A stretch of DNA of 64,000 nucleotides from JAKALD01 sp963817785 (GTDB lineage: Bacteria > Pseudomonadota > Gammaproteobacteria > Burkholderiales > SG8-39): the NCBI GenBank assembly GCA_963817785.1, contig CAWFPL010000005.1, forward strand, positions 62,001 through 126,000. Reading direction: 5' to 3'. Shown one piece after another: positions 26,793-35,861 of the stretch (position 1 is its first letter; each line of letters begins with the position of its first letter). The notes beneath the pieces were generated by a model. It saw nothing but the letters and a program-made list of their open reading frames with translations, searched no databases and was not told where the DNA came from. The position numbers and the translations under genes are program-made.

Positions 26793-27560
26793 ATGGCTGA
26801 TTTCTTCACGCACTTCTCGTGCGTGCTCGATGTCGGCACGCCCGACAACGCAGCGCGCGCCCTCGAGCTCTACCAAGCCTTCACGGAGGAAACCGCGCGG
26901 GAGGACGTGCCCTCCGACGGCTTCCTGCTGTCGATCCAACCGGAGCACGGCGGCACGACGCTGTGGATCCGCGACGAGGAGACCGGCGATCCACAGCAGG
27001 TGATCGTTTTCGTTCAGCGCTGCGCGGAGGCTTTCGGCCTGACCGGCCGCTGGGGTTTCCAGTGGGCCAACACCTGCTCGCGGCCGCGCGTCAACGCCTT
27101 CGGCGGCGGCGCGCATGTGCTCGATCTCGCGACCGGCGAGACCGTCGCCTGGACCGACACCAACGGCTGGCTGGCCCGGACGCTCGCCAGCACCTCGCGG
27201 GAAGCGAGGTCGGCGATGAGCATCCCCGATCACGCGCGCGCAAACTTCCAGACGCTGCTCCGCGCGGCAGCAGACAGGCAATCTCGCGCTCATGGAGTGC
27301 AGCGACGCCGTGACCGGCGAGCCGCGCTACGTCATTTGCGCGGTCGGTCGCGACGGAACGGATTTCCTGTTCACACCCTTCGGCCATCTCGCCGACGGCA
27401 ACCCGTTCGACGCCTACCTGCCGCCGTCCGAACCCCCGGTCGACCCATCGGCCTCCTGATTCCGCCGCTCCTCGGCCTGTCTGAGCGCGGCGGTTCGCGG
27501 GTCAACGGGCGAGCCGTTCCCGCATCGTCTGACAGCCGATGCGTGACCCGCGAACCCTGA
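26793..27560 (+). CDS. Hypothetical protein fused by frame to a broken DUF6117 gene
   Basis: The first 140 or so residues (MADFFTHFSCVLDVGTPDNA to ETVAWTDTNGWLARTL) look like an intact conserved ICE protein of unknown function, with a GGGAHVLDLATGETVAW region. No stop separates it from the following MSIPDHARANFQ gene. The frame runs through that gene's N-terminus and then out of register to 27560. The native end is probably near 27215. Start ATG has CTGGAG upstream. The long tail is likely an artefact of a base change or a read-through. Confidence 0.5.
   Translation: MADFFTHFSCVLDVGTPDNAARALELYQAFTEETAREDVPSDGFLLSIQPEHGGTTLWIRDEETGDPQQVIVFVQRCAEAFGLTGRWGFQWANTCSRPRVNAFGGGAHVLDLATGETVAWTDTNGWLARTLASTSREARSAMSIPDHARANFQTLLRAAADRQSRAHGVQRRRDRRAALRHLRGRSRRNGFPVHTLRPSRRRQPVRRLPAAVRTPGRPIGLLIPPLLGLSERGGSRVNGRAVPASSDSRCVTREP
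27216..27459 (+). pseudogene. DUF6117-like gene with a +1 frameshift
   Basis: Begins MSIPDHARANFQTLLRAAAD. After GAC at 27273 one extra A (27276) breaks the frame. Skipping it gives GNLALMECSDAVTGEPRY and continues through FTPFGHLADGNPFDAYLPP to TGA at 27459, a full DUF6117-type protein of about 80 residues. Either a real indel or a sequencing error. Confidence 0.6.
27493..27557 (+). repeat. Long inverted repeat before the DUF4326 gene
   Basis: Perfect 13-bp arms GGTTCGCGGGTCA (27493-27505) and TGACCCGCGAACC (27545-27557) enclose an inner GCATCG/CGATGC hairpin (27523-27543). No T run follows, so a leader structure or operator is more likely than an intrinsic terminator. Confidence 0.6.
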
Positions 27561-27609
27561 ACCGCGCTCGGTCGCCAGCCCGTCGCTTAAGGATCAGGAG
27601 GCGAAGGCG

Positions 27610-27952
27610 ATGTGCAGGGTTCTCAATAAGCATCATGCAGGCGTACCGGCGGGCGCCGTCTACATCGGTCGCGGCTCGAAATGGGGCAATCCGTTCCGGA
27701 TCGGTCCCGACGGCGACCGCGCTCGCGGTGATCGCACAATACGAGCGCTGGCTCGCCGATCAGCATCATCTCTTGCGCGCGCTCGACGAGCTGCGCGGTC
27801 GCGACCTCGTCTGCTTCTGCGCGCCGCAGCCCTGCCACGGCGATCTGCTGCTGCGTGTCGTGAATGCCACGCGCGACAGCCGCATCGCGTGGCGGCGCGC
27901 GGTGACAGGCAGCGGCGCGACGAGAGGGAGAGGACGGCCTGGACGGGTTTGA
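27610..27952 (+). pseudogene. DUF4326 gene with a +1 frameshift
   Basis: Begins MCRVLNKHHAGVPAGAVYIGR (first 20 residues are typical) and KWGNPFRIGPDGDRAR. A single extra G near 27727 shifts the frame; beyond it VIAQYERWLADQHHL and GRDLVCFCAPQPCHGDLLL continue to TGA at 27952. Together they make an ordinary DUF4326 protein of about 113 residues. The CxC...CHG residues are intact. GGAGG precedes the start. Confidence 0.65.
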
Positions 27953-27995
27953 GCCGGTCGGGTCGAGAGAGAGCGCCGGGCGGCTCGGCCCGTTC
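27941..27995 (+). promoter_or_regulatory. GAGAGAG-type structured leader of the methyltransferase-helicase gene
   Basis: Outer stem ACGGG (27943-27947) with CCCGT (27989-27993), inner stem GAGCC/GGCTC (27951-27955 with 27982-27986), and a GAGAGAGAG run at 27965-27973 in the loop. This is the third member of the family, with a larger loop. It lies 23 bases upstream of the start. Confidence 0.5.
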
Positions 27996-28017
27996 CCGCT
28001 CTCCCGAGGTCCCCTTC

Positions 28018-31000
28018 ATGACGAATCCTTCCCGCTCCGCGGTTGCCCGTTCGGCTGCGCCATCGCCTGCAACTGCATCCGCCGCCATCGCCCAGGCCGC
28101 GCGGCTTCTCCTTCCCGATCTCGAACGTGGTCGCCGCATCGACGCCAGTATCCTGCGCACCGCGATGGAAGCGGCCTTCGGCGCCTCCGATGCGGCCGGC
28201 GCCTGGGATTGGAAAACCGCCTACGACGCCTGTGAGGCGGCGACGGTGTTATTCCTCCGCAAATACGGCAAAGCGCTTCTCCGTAAAGCCGGGTCTCCGG
28301 CCGCCGCACTGCCGATGCTCGCGAAGATCGCGGGCCTTTTCCCCACCCACACGCGTCGCTCCGAGGAAAGCCAGGCGCTCCAGCAGTTCTCGACCCCGGT
28401 CCCGCTTGGCCTCGCGGTCTCCGCCGCGGCAGCCATCACGGCAGCCGATCGGGTTCTGGAACCCTCGGCCGGCACCGGGTTGCTCGCCATCCTCGCCGAG
28501 ATCGCGGGCGGTTCGCTCGTGCTGAACGAGCTGGCGGAGACACGCGCGACTCTCCTCGGCCACCTCTTCCCGGGCGTCATCGTAACCCGCTTCGACGCGG
28601 CGCAGATCGACGATCATCTGGATGCCGCGATCACGCCGAGCGTCGTCGTGATGAACCCGCCCTTCTCGGCGATGGCGAATGTCGATCGGCGCATGGCGGA
28701 CGCAGCGCTGCGCCATGTCGCTTCCGCCTTGGCGCGGCTCTGCCAGGGCGGCCGTCTCGTCGCAATCACCGGTCCCAACTTCGCACCGGACAATCCGGCC
28801 TGGCGCGAAGCTCTTGTCCGGCTTCAAGAGCGCGGCCGCGTCGTGTTCTCTGTCGCTATCGACGGCGCCGTCTATGCGAAGCACGGCACTACGATCGACA
28901 CGCGGCTCACCGTCATCGACAAGGAACCCGCTGCCGATCCGAAGGTCTTTCCGCCCTCGCCAGGAATAGCTCCGGACGCGGAGAGACTGCTCGCTTGGGT
29001 GAACGAGCTTGTCCCGTCGCGCTTGCCGCTCGCCGCGCCCGTCGTCGTTTCCGATACCGCACGTCCGGCGATTCCCCGAACGGTCCGCGCCTTCGCGATG
29101 CGCCGATCGTCCGGTCCGGCGCTCCCCGAACCGGAGGCCAAGGAGCTCGCCTATGAGATTGTCGACTGGACGCCGCCGGAGGGCGCCCGCCTCACGGATG
29201 CGCTTTATGAAGAATACGGATTGCAGTCGATCCGTATTGCCGGTTCTCAGGCGCATCCGACCAGGCTCGTGCAGTCGGCGGCGATGGCCTCAGTTGCGCC
29301 GCCGAAGCCGTCCTATCGGCCGCACCTACCGGCGAACCTCGTCGCCGGCGGCGGGCTGTCGGACGCCCAGCTTGAGAGCGTCATCTATGCCGGCGAGGCT
29401 CACGCGGACTTCCTCGCCGGCGCATGGACGGTCGATGAAACCTGCGACCTCGTCGCTGCCGCGCGTGACGACGCAGAGAACGCTGTCCGCTTTCGACGCG
29501 GATGGTTTCTCGGCGACGGCACCGGCGCCGGCAAGGGCCGCCAGGTCGCCGGCATCCTGCTCGACAACTGGCTCAAGGGCCGGCGCCGCGCGGTCTGGAT
29601 CAGCAAGTCCGACAAGCTGATCGAGGATGCGCAGCGCGACTGGTCCGCGCTCGGCATGGAGCGGCTGCTCGTCACGCCGCTCTCCCGCTTCCGCCAGGGC
29701 ACGCCGATCCGGCTGGCGGAAGGCATCCTATTTACGACCTACGCCACGCTGCGCACCGACGAGCGCGGCGAGAAGCTTTCGCGCGTCCAGCAGATCGTCG
29801 AATGGTTGGGCTCCGACTTCGATGGAGTGATCATTTTCGACGAGAGCCATGCGATGCAGAACGCCGTCGGCGGCAAGGGTGAACGCGGCGATCAGGCCGC
29901 CTCGCAGCAGGGACGCGCGGGCTTGCGGCTCCAGCATGCCTTGCCGAACGCCCGCGTGGTGTACGTCTCGGCCACCGGCGCGACCACGGTCCATAACCTC
30001 GCCTACGCCCAGCGGCTCGGTCTCTGGGGCGGCGAGGATTTCCCGTTCGCCACCCGCGCCGAATTCGTCGAGGCGATCGAGGATGGCGGCGTTGCGGCCA
30101 TGGAGGTGCTGGCGCGCGATCTCAAGGCGCTCGGTCTCTACGCGGCGCGCTCGCTCTCCTATGAAGGTGTCGAATACGAGCTGGTCGAGCATCAGCTCTC
30201 GCCTGAGCAGATCCGCATCTACGATGCCTATGCCGGCGCGTTCTCAATCATTCACAACAATCTCGACGCGGCGATGCAGGCAGCGAACATCACCGGCGAG
30301 ACCGGCACGCTGAATGCGCAGGCGAAGGCAGCCGCGCGGTCCGCCTTCGAATCTGCCAAGCAGCGCTTCTTCGGGCATCTACTGACCAGCATGAAGACGC
30401 CTTCCCTGATCCGCTCGATCGATCGCGATCTCGAGGCGGGCCACGCTGCCGTCATCCAGATCGTCTCGACTGGCGAGGCGCTGATGGAGCGCCGGCTCGC
30501 GGAGATCGCGACCGAGGACTGGAACGACGTCCAGGTGGACATCACGCCGCGCGAGTACGTCCTCGACTACCTCGCCCATTCCTTTCCGGTGCAGCTCTAC
30601 GAGCCCTTCACCGATTCCGAGGGCAACCTCTCCTCCCGGCCCGTTTTCCGCGACGGACAGCCGGTCGAGAGCCGCGAGGCCGTCGCCCGCCGGGACCGCC
30701 TGATCGAGAAGCTCGCTTCGCTCCCACCGGTGCCCGGCGCGCTCGATCAGATCATCCAGCGGTTCGGGACCGATATGGTGGCAGAGGTCACCGGACGCTC
30801 GCGCCGCGTCGTCCGCAAGGGTGACCGACTGATGGTCGAGAACCGCGCCGGCTCCGCCAACCTCGGCGAGACCAGCGCCTTCATGGACGACGTGAAGCGC
30901 ATCCTGGTCTTCTCGGACGCGGGCGGCACCGGACGCAGCTACCACGCCGAGCTATCAGCGCGGAATCGGCGGCTGCGCGTCCACTATCTCTTGGAACCCG

Positions 31001-32334
31001 GATGGAAGGCCGATGCGGCGATCCAGGGCCTCGGCCGCACCAACCGCACCAACCAGGCGCAGCCGCCGCTGTTTCGGCCGATCGCGACCGACGTGAAGGC
31101 CGAAAAGCGATTTCTCAGCACGATCGCGCGACGGCTCGACACCCTGGGCGCCATCACCCGCGGACAGCGGCAGACAGGCGGCCAGGGCCTGTTTCGGCCC
31201 GAGGACAATCTCGAAAGCCACTACGGGCGCGATGCGCTCCGCCAACTCTACATGCTGCTCGTCAGGGGCAAGGTCGAAGGCTGCTCGCTTCAGACCTTCG
31301 AGGACTCGACCGGCCTCAAGCTGATGGACGCCAACGGCATGAAGGACGAGCTGCCGCCGATCACCACCTTTCTCAATCGGCTGCTCGCGCTGACAATCGA
31401 CCTGCAGAACGTGCTGTTCACGGCCTTCGAGCAATTGCTCACGGCCCGCATCGAAGGCGCCATCGCGTCAGGGACCTATGACGTCGGGCTGGAGACGCTC
31501 CGCGCCGAGAGCTTCGTGGTCACCGATCGGCGCTCGATCTACACCCATCCCGGCACCGGCGCGGAGACCCGCCTGCTCATCGTCACCCAGCGCGAGCGCA
31601 ATCGCCCTGTGACGCTGGACGAGGCGCTGGATCGCCTCTCCGATCCACGCGCCGTGCTGCTGGTCAACGAGCGCTCCGGCCGCGCGGCCGTGCAGGTCCC
31701 GGCGCCGAGCCTCATGCTCGACGACGGCGAAATCGAACGACGCGTGCGGCTTATCCGGCCGATGGAGAGCCACGGCCTTCCTCTGAAGATGATGACCGAG
31801 AGCCACTGGGTCGAAGCGGATCGCGACACCTTCGGCACGGCTTGGCAACGTGAACTTGCCGAGGTGCCCGAGTTCACCGACAGCACGATCCACATTGTCG
31901 CGGGATTGCTCCTACCAATCTGGAAGCGCCTGCCGAACGAGTCGACGCGTGTCTATCGGCTTCAGACCGATGCGGGCGAGCGCATCATCGGGCGCAAGGT
32001 GTCGCCCGCCTGGGTGGCAAGCGCGCTCGCAGCCGGCGCACCGACACTGACGCCGGATGCCGCCTTCGCCGCCGTCATGGACGGGCGGACCATCCTCGAC
32101 CTCACCGAGGGCCTCCAGCTCCGCCGCGTCCGCGTCATGGGCGCCAACCGCATCGAGCTATTCGGATTCGACGACACGATGCGCGACCGGCTGAAAGCCT
32201 ACGGCCTCTTCCATGAGATCATCTCCTGGAAACTGCGCATGTTCGTGCCGACCGATGCGAGCGGCGTGGAGGTCCTGGCGAAAATGCTCGACCGCTACGC
32301 GATCGAGCGCGTCGGCGAGCGGGAGGCCGCGTGA
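28018..32334 (+). CDS. N6-adenine methyltransferase fused to strawberry-notch-type helicase
   Basis: 1438 residues. The N-terminal methyltransferase has PSAGTGLLA (motif I) and VVMNPPFSAM (NPPF motif IV). It is followed by a superfamily 2 helicase with GDGTGAGKGRQ (Walker A), IIFDESHAMQN (DExx) and VSATGATT, and a C-terminal lobe with QGLGRTNRTNQAQ. This is the Sno/DarB-like layout found in phages and ICEs, thought to modify or protect incoming DNA. ATG at 28018 is preferred because the frame upstream belongs to the DUF4326 region. Stop overlaps the toprim gene start. Confidence 0.85.
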   Translation: MTNPSRSAVARSAAPSPATASAAIAQAARLLLPDLERGRRIDASILRTAMEAAFGASDAAGAWDWKTAYDACEAATVLFLRKYGKALLRKAGSPAAALPMLAKIAGLFPTHTRRSEESQALQQFSTPVPLGLAVSAAAAITAADRVLEPSAGTGLLAILAEIAGGSLVLNELAETRATLLGHLFPGVIVTRFDAAQIDDHLDAAITPSVVVMNPPFSAMANVDRRMADAALRHVASALARLCQGGRLVAITGPNFAPDNPAWREALVRLQERGRVVFSVAIDGAVYAKHGTTIDTRLTVIDKEPAADPKVFPPSPGIAPDAERLLAWVNELVPSRLPLAAPVVVSDTARPAIPRTVRAFAMRRSSGPALPEPEAKELAYEIVDWTPPEGARLTDALYEEYGLQSIRIAGSQAHPTRLVQSAAMASVAPPKPSYRPHLPANLVAGGGLSDAQLESVIYAGEAHADFLAGAWTVDETCDLVAAARDDAENAVRFRRGWFLGDGTGAGKGRQVAGILLDNWLKGRRRAVWISKSDKLIEDAQRDWSALGMERLLVTPLSRFRQGTPIRLAEGILFTTYATLRTDERGEKLSRVQQIVEWLGSDFDGVIIFDESHAMQNAVGGKGERGDQAASQQGRAGLRLQHALPNARVVYVSATGATTVHNLAYAQRLGLWGGEDFPFATRAEFVEAIEDGGVAAMEVLARDLKALGLYAARSLSYEGVEYELVEHQLSPEQIRIYDAYAGAFSIIHNNLDAAMQAANITGETGTLNAQAKAAARSAFESAKQRFFGHLLTSMKTPSLIRSIDRDLEAGHAAVIQIVSTGEALMERRLAEIATEDWNDVQVDITPREYVLDYLAHSFPVQLYEPFTDSEGNLSSRPVFRDGQPVESREAVARRDRLIEKLASLPPVPGALDQIIQRFGTDMVAEVTGRSRRVVRKGDRLMVENRAGSANLGETSAFMDDVKRILVFSDAGGTGRSYHAELSARNRRLRVHYLLEPGWKADAAIQGLGRTNRTNQAQPPLFRPIATDVKAEKRFLSTIARRLDTLGAITRGQRQTGGQGLFRPEDNLESHYGRDALRQLYMLLVRGKVEGCSLQTFEDSTGLKLMDANGMKDELPPITTFLNRLLALTIDLQNVLFTAFEQLLTARIEGAIASGTYDVGLETLRAESFVVTDRRSIYTHPGTGAETRLLIVTQRERNRPVTLDEALDRLSDPRAVLLVNERSGRAAVQVPAPSLMLDDGEIERRVRLIRPMESHGLPLKMMTESHWVEADRDTFGTAWQRELAEVPEFTDSTIHIVAGLLLPIWKRLPNESTRVYRLQTDAGERIIGRKVSPAWVASALAAGAPTLTPDAAFAAVMDGRTILDLTEGLQLRRVRVMGANRIELFGFDDTMRDRLKAYGLFHEIISWKLRMFVPTDASGVEVLAKMLDRYAIERVGEREAA

Positions 32335-33386
32335 TGCCGCGCGACGCTTCCGAACTGGCGCATCGCCTCGCGCGCGAGGCCGAGGCGGTATGCCGCCACT
32401 ACCTCTCCAACGGTCGGCGCGAAGGCCGCTACTGGCTGGTCGGTGACGTCCGCAATACACCGGGGCGCTCCATGTTCGTCCGGCTCAAGGGACCGGAGGC
32501 GGGTCGCGGCGCGGCGGGTAAATGGACCGACGCCGCTACGGGCGAGCACGGAGATCTGCTCGACGTCATTCGCGAAAGCTCCGGTCTGCTCGACTTTCAC
32601 GATGTCGCCGACGAGGCCCGCCGCTTCCTGAGCTTGCCCCGCTCTGACCCGGACCCCGCGCCAAAAGCCACTCGAACTCCCACCCAGACGGGATCGCCCG
32701 AAGCGGCACGACGACTCTTCGCCATGTCGCAGCCGATCGCCCGGACTCTCGTGGAAGCGTATTTGCGCAATCGCGGAATGACGGCTTTGCACGAAGCCGG
32801 AGCGCTGCGCTTCCACCCGCGCTGCTACTATCGTCCTGACGAGGACGCGCCGACCGAGACCTGGCCGGCGATGATCGCCCGCGTCACCGATCTCGACGGC
32901 CGGATCACCGGCGCTCACCGCACTTGGCTCGATCCGTCAGGACGCGGCAAGGCGCCGATCGACACGCCGCGACGCGCAATGGGCGATCTCCTCGGCAACG
33001 CGGTACGCTTCGGTGTGGCGAACGACGTGCTCGCAGCCGGCGAAGGCATCGAGACCATGCTGTCGCTGCGCTGCGTGCTGCCGACTCTGCCGATGTCGGC
33101 TGCGCTGTCTGCCAATCACCTCGCCGCCATGCTGCTCCCGCTGACGCTACGCCGGCTCTACATCGCCCGCGACGCCGATGCGGCCGGCGACGCGGCGGTG
33201 ACCGCTCTGACGGGGCGTGCCAACGCCGCGGGTATCGAGGCGATCGCATGGTCGCCCAGGCTGGGCGATTTCAATGAGGATCTTCGCACCTTCGGGATTG
33301 ACGACCTTCGGGCAGCCCTGCGCACCCAGCTCGCGCCGCAGGACGTCGTCCGCTTCATGCTGTGGGCGACGGCCGAGACGGGGTGA
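32334..33386 (+). CDS. Toprim-domain primase-like protein
   Basis: 350 residues. The toprim core is visible as AAGEGIETMLSL (catalytic Glu) and YIARDADAAGDAA (DxD), with an N-terminal CHC2/DUF7146-like region (KWTDAATGEHGDLLDVI). No complete zinc-binding CHC2 motif is seen. Such proteins prime DNA or act on single strands during plasmid and ICE transfer. ATG at 32334 overlaps the upstream stop, so it is coupled to the methyltransferase-helicase. Confidence 0.8.
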   Translation: MPRDASELAHRLAREAEAVCRHYLSNGRREGRYWLVGDVRNTPGRSMFVRLKGPEAGRGAAGKWTDAATGEHGDLLDVIRESSGLLDFHDVADEARRFLSLPRSDPDPAPKATRTPTQTGSPEAARRLFAMSQPIARTLVEAYLRNRGMTALHEAGALRFHPRCYYRPDEDAPTETWPAMIARVTDLDGRITGAHRTWLDPSGRGKAPIDTPRRAMGDLLGNAVRFGVANDVLAAGEGIETMLSLRCVLPTLPMSAALSANHLAAMLLPLTLRRLYIARDADAAGDAAVTALTGRANAAGIEAIAWSPRLGDFNEDLRTFGIDDLRAALRTQLAPQDVVRFMLWATAETG

Positions 33387-33691
33387 ACGTCGGCCCTTCG
33401 ATATCCTCGTAGCCTGTCGGGCGAGGCCCACGATGCCGGACAGAGTCGCGCCCCTGGCCTTCTAGAGGGCGATCGGACGGCAGGCGGCCCGGCCCGGCAA
33501 TGGCTGCGCCCGGCTATTTTCCGCCGGCCCTTCGGGCCTTTGCAGCGCGAAACAAAATAGCCGGGCTTCGCCATCCTCCGCTGGCGCTCCGGCCCTCCGC
33601 TTCGCTCCGGGTGCAGGTCCGTTCCGCCCGCCGTCTGGTGATCGCCACGAAGGCCGCGATGGGCGCGGCCGATCCGCCAAAGGGCCTCACC
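33387..33691 (+). promoter_or_regulatory. Structured leader of the DUF2493 gene
   Basis: 305 bp without a gene. Outer arms CCCGGCTATTTT (33509-33520) and AAAATAGCCGGG (33554-33565) match perfectly over 12 bp. Inside is GGCCC/GGGCC (33526-33538). Downstream is CATCCTCCGCTGGCGCTCC and GATCGCCACGAAGGCCGCG. The same order (outer stem, inner hairpin, CATCCTCCGCT-like tail, GATCGCCA-like tail) recurs before DUF736 with different stem sequences, so a folded RNA is likely. Confidence 0.55.
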
Positions 33692-34630
33692 ATGACGACC
33701 GACCACGACGACACCGAATTCGAGCCGCCGCACAGCTCATCCCCAACCGATCACGTCCTCAACGAGCTTCAGCTCTATGGCTTCCGTCCCTTCCACGACG
33801 AGCCGGACCCGAGACCGCTTCCCGAAGGCGACGCCGTCGCGGGCGCTGTCGCCGATATCTTCGACGCCCTGGTCTCGACTTTGAGCGACACGCGCCTCGA
33901 ACCCGACCTCGAGGACTTACTCTGGTCGACGGTCAACCTGTTCCACCGCGCGATCGACCGCATCGGACGCGAGCTCGACGACAACGAGCAGGCGCAGCAG
34001 AAGAGTCAGCGCGAGCAGAACGGCTCGGAGGTGCGCTCGGTCGAACTTGAGCGTCTCACGGCCGAGGGCATCACGCTGATCGAACGCCGCAACAGCATGG
34101 AGCTCTTCCGCGACCAAGCCGCAGAACGCTTCGAGGTCCACACCGGATCATCCTGGCGACCCCGCTCCGGATCATCGGTCAACCATCGCACGCTGACCGC
34201 CGCAATGATCGACAGCCGCGACTTCCTGGCCGCCAAACGCCGCGCCGAGACCGAGGTGATGCTGCCGGCAGGACCGAAGATCGCGCTCACCGGCGGGCTC
34301 GACTTCAACGATCATCATCTGATCTGGGAGCGGCTCGACAAGGTCCACGCCAAGCATCCCGACATGGTACTCCTGCATGGCGGATCGCCGAAGGGCGCCG
34401 AACTGATCGCCGCCAAATGGGCGACCAATCGCAAGGTGCCGCAGATCGCGTTCAAGCCCGACTGGACGAAGCACGCCAAGGCCGCGCCGTTCAAGCGCAA
34501 TGATGCGATGCTGGAGGTGCTGCCGATCGGCGTCATGGTGTTCCCCGGCACTGGCATCCAGGGCAATCTCGCCGACAAGGCGAGGAAGTTCGGCATTCCG
34601 GTCTGGAAGTTCGGCGAGGGCGGCGCGTGA
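33692..34630 (+). CDS. DUF2493 (SLOG superfamily) protein
   Basis: 312 residues. The C-terminal third is a YspA/cpYpsA-type SLOG Rossmann domain: ALTGGLDFNDHHLIWERL, VLLHGGSPKGAELIAAKWA, and VFPGTGIQGNLADKAR. SLOG domains bind or cleave nucleotides, often as sensors in defence or stress. The N-terminal two thirds are helical and charged. It follows a structured leader and is a regular member of this ICE block. Start ATG 33692, AGGG upstream. Confidence 0.75.
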   Translation: MTTDHDDTEFEPPHSSSPTDHVLNELQLYGFRPFHDEPDPRPLPEGDAVAGAVADIFDALVSTLSDTRLEPDLEDLLWSTVNLFHRAIDRIGRELDDNEQAQQKSQREQNGSEVRSVELERLTAEGITLIERRNSMELFRDQAAERFEVHTGSSWRPRSGSSVNHRTLTAAMIDSRDFLAAKRRAETEVMLPAGPKIALTGGLDFNDHHLIWERLDKVHAKHPDMVLLHGGSPKGAELIAAKWATNRKVPQIAFKPDWTKHAKAAPFKRNDAMLEVLPIGVMVFPGTGIQGNLADKARKFGIPVWKFGEGGA

Positions 34631-34833
34631 GCGCCGTCCCGTCTCCCCTGGGCGCGGCGCCCCACTCTTTCAGCTCACATACCATGCGCGAACCGTCTCC
34701 CTTCGCGGGTCGACGGGGGTGCCAACCAAATAAACGGGATTCCAACCCTGTTCGCCATCGGCTATTCTTCAAGCGCGCCGTGGTGGTGGTGGAAGGCGCG
34801 ACCGTCACATCTTTTGTCACGGAGGCTACCACC

Positions 34834-35316
34834 ATGCTTGTCATCGGACTTATCCTCAGCGTGTTCGGGATCGGCCTGTTCTGCTGGCTGATCTTCACGC
34901 TCGCCGTTTACGCCCTGCCGTTTTTTGTCGGACTCACGGCCGGGATGGCGGCGTTTCATGGCGGCGCAGGCGTCATCGGCGCGCTGCTCGCCGGCATCGT
35001 CACCGGCGCTCTCACCCTCGGCATCGGCCAGATTGCGTTCGCGGTCGTTCGTCCCCTGCCTCTGCGCGCTGCCATCGCCGCCGCTTTTGCCATTCCCGCG
35101 GCGATTGCCGGCTATCATGCGGTTCTCGGACTCTCGCAGATCGGCGTTCCGTCGCTCGTCTGGCGCGAAGTGTTCGCTTGGATTGGCGCGCTTTTCATCG
35201 GCGGCACGGCTTGGGCGCGCATGACAGTCTTCGCCGAGCCCCTTCCGTTGCGGCCGAACGGGGCGTCACGAGACGGGCCTCAGCCGGTTCTGACGGCCGC
35301 GACGCGCGAGGGATGA
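34834..35316 (+). CDS. Integral membrane protein
   Basis: 160 residues with four or five hydrophobic stretches: MLVIGLILSVFGIGLFCWL, LPFFVGLTAGMAAF, VIGALLAGIVTGALTLGIG and AAIAAAFAIPAAIAGY, then VFAWIGALFIGGTAWA. The ATG at 34834 has GGAGG upstream. Function unknown. The 203-bp gap before it holds a short GGGCG/CGCCC hairpin only. Confidence 0.65.
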   Translation: MLVIGLILSVFGIGLFCWLIFTLAVYALPFFVGLTAGMAAFHGGAGVIGALLAGIVTGALTLGIGQIAFAVVRPLPLRAAIAAAFAIPAAIAGYHAVLGLSQIGVPSLVWREVFAWIGALFIGGTAWARMTVFAEPLPLRPNGASRDGPQPVLTAATREG

Positions 35317-35861
35317 GCATGGCCCTCATCGTCGATTGAATTTGCGTTGACGATAGGGCGCTTCAGGAACGCGTGCTCAAGTCCCGGAGCATCCGGCCCG
35401 CGTCGGACGCGCGCTTCGCCAGCGTCGGTTCGATCTCTGACGGCCTGTGACCCATAGGACGGAGCGTTTCGTTGCGGTTTGCGCGCGGCAAACGGACTCG
35501 CCTTTTCCTAACCCATGGCCTCTTTCTCTACGCCTGGACTGTCCGACGTCTTGTGCAGGACAACCGACATCCGCCACGTCTTCTCCCGAGGATGCTGTTC
35601 AAGCACGGACGCACCTGGCCTCGTGATGGCCTGATCTGGCCGAAGACCGGCTGCGCCTCGATCGCCTGAGCCGCAACGCCGTCGGATCGACTTTCTTCCC
35701 CTGGGCTAAAGCCCATTCCTCGCGAGGCAAGAAAGTCTCACCGCCGTCATCCTCCGCTGCGCTCCAGCCCGCGAGCGGGTGCGTCGTCGATCGTCCCCGG
35801 CCTGTCGATCGCCATCGAGGCCGCGGTGGTCGCGGGCTCGAAAACAGCAAGGAGAAGTGAC
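35317..35861 (+). promoter_or_regulatory. Long noncoding stretch ending in the structured leader of DUF736
   Basis: 545 bp without a convincing gene. The last part has outer arms GACTTTCTT (35689-35697) and AAGAAAGTC (35729-35737), an inner GGGCT/AGCCC hairpin (35703-35714), then CATCCTCCGCTGCGCTCC and GATCGCCATCGAGGCCGCG. This repeats the plan of the leader before DUF2493 with different stem bases. I see nothing definite in 35317-35680. Confidence 0.5.
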
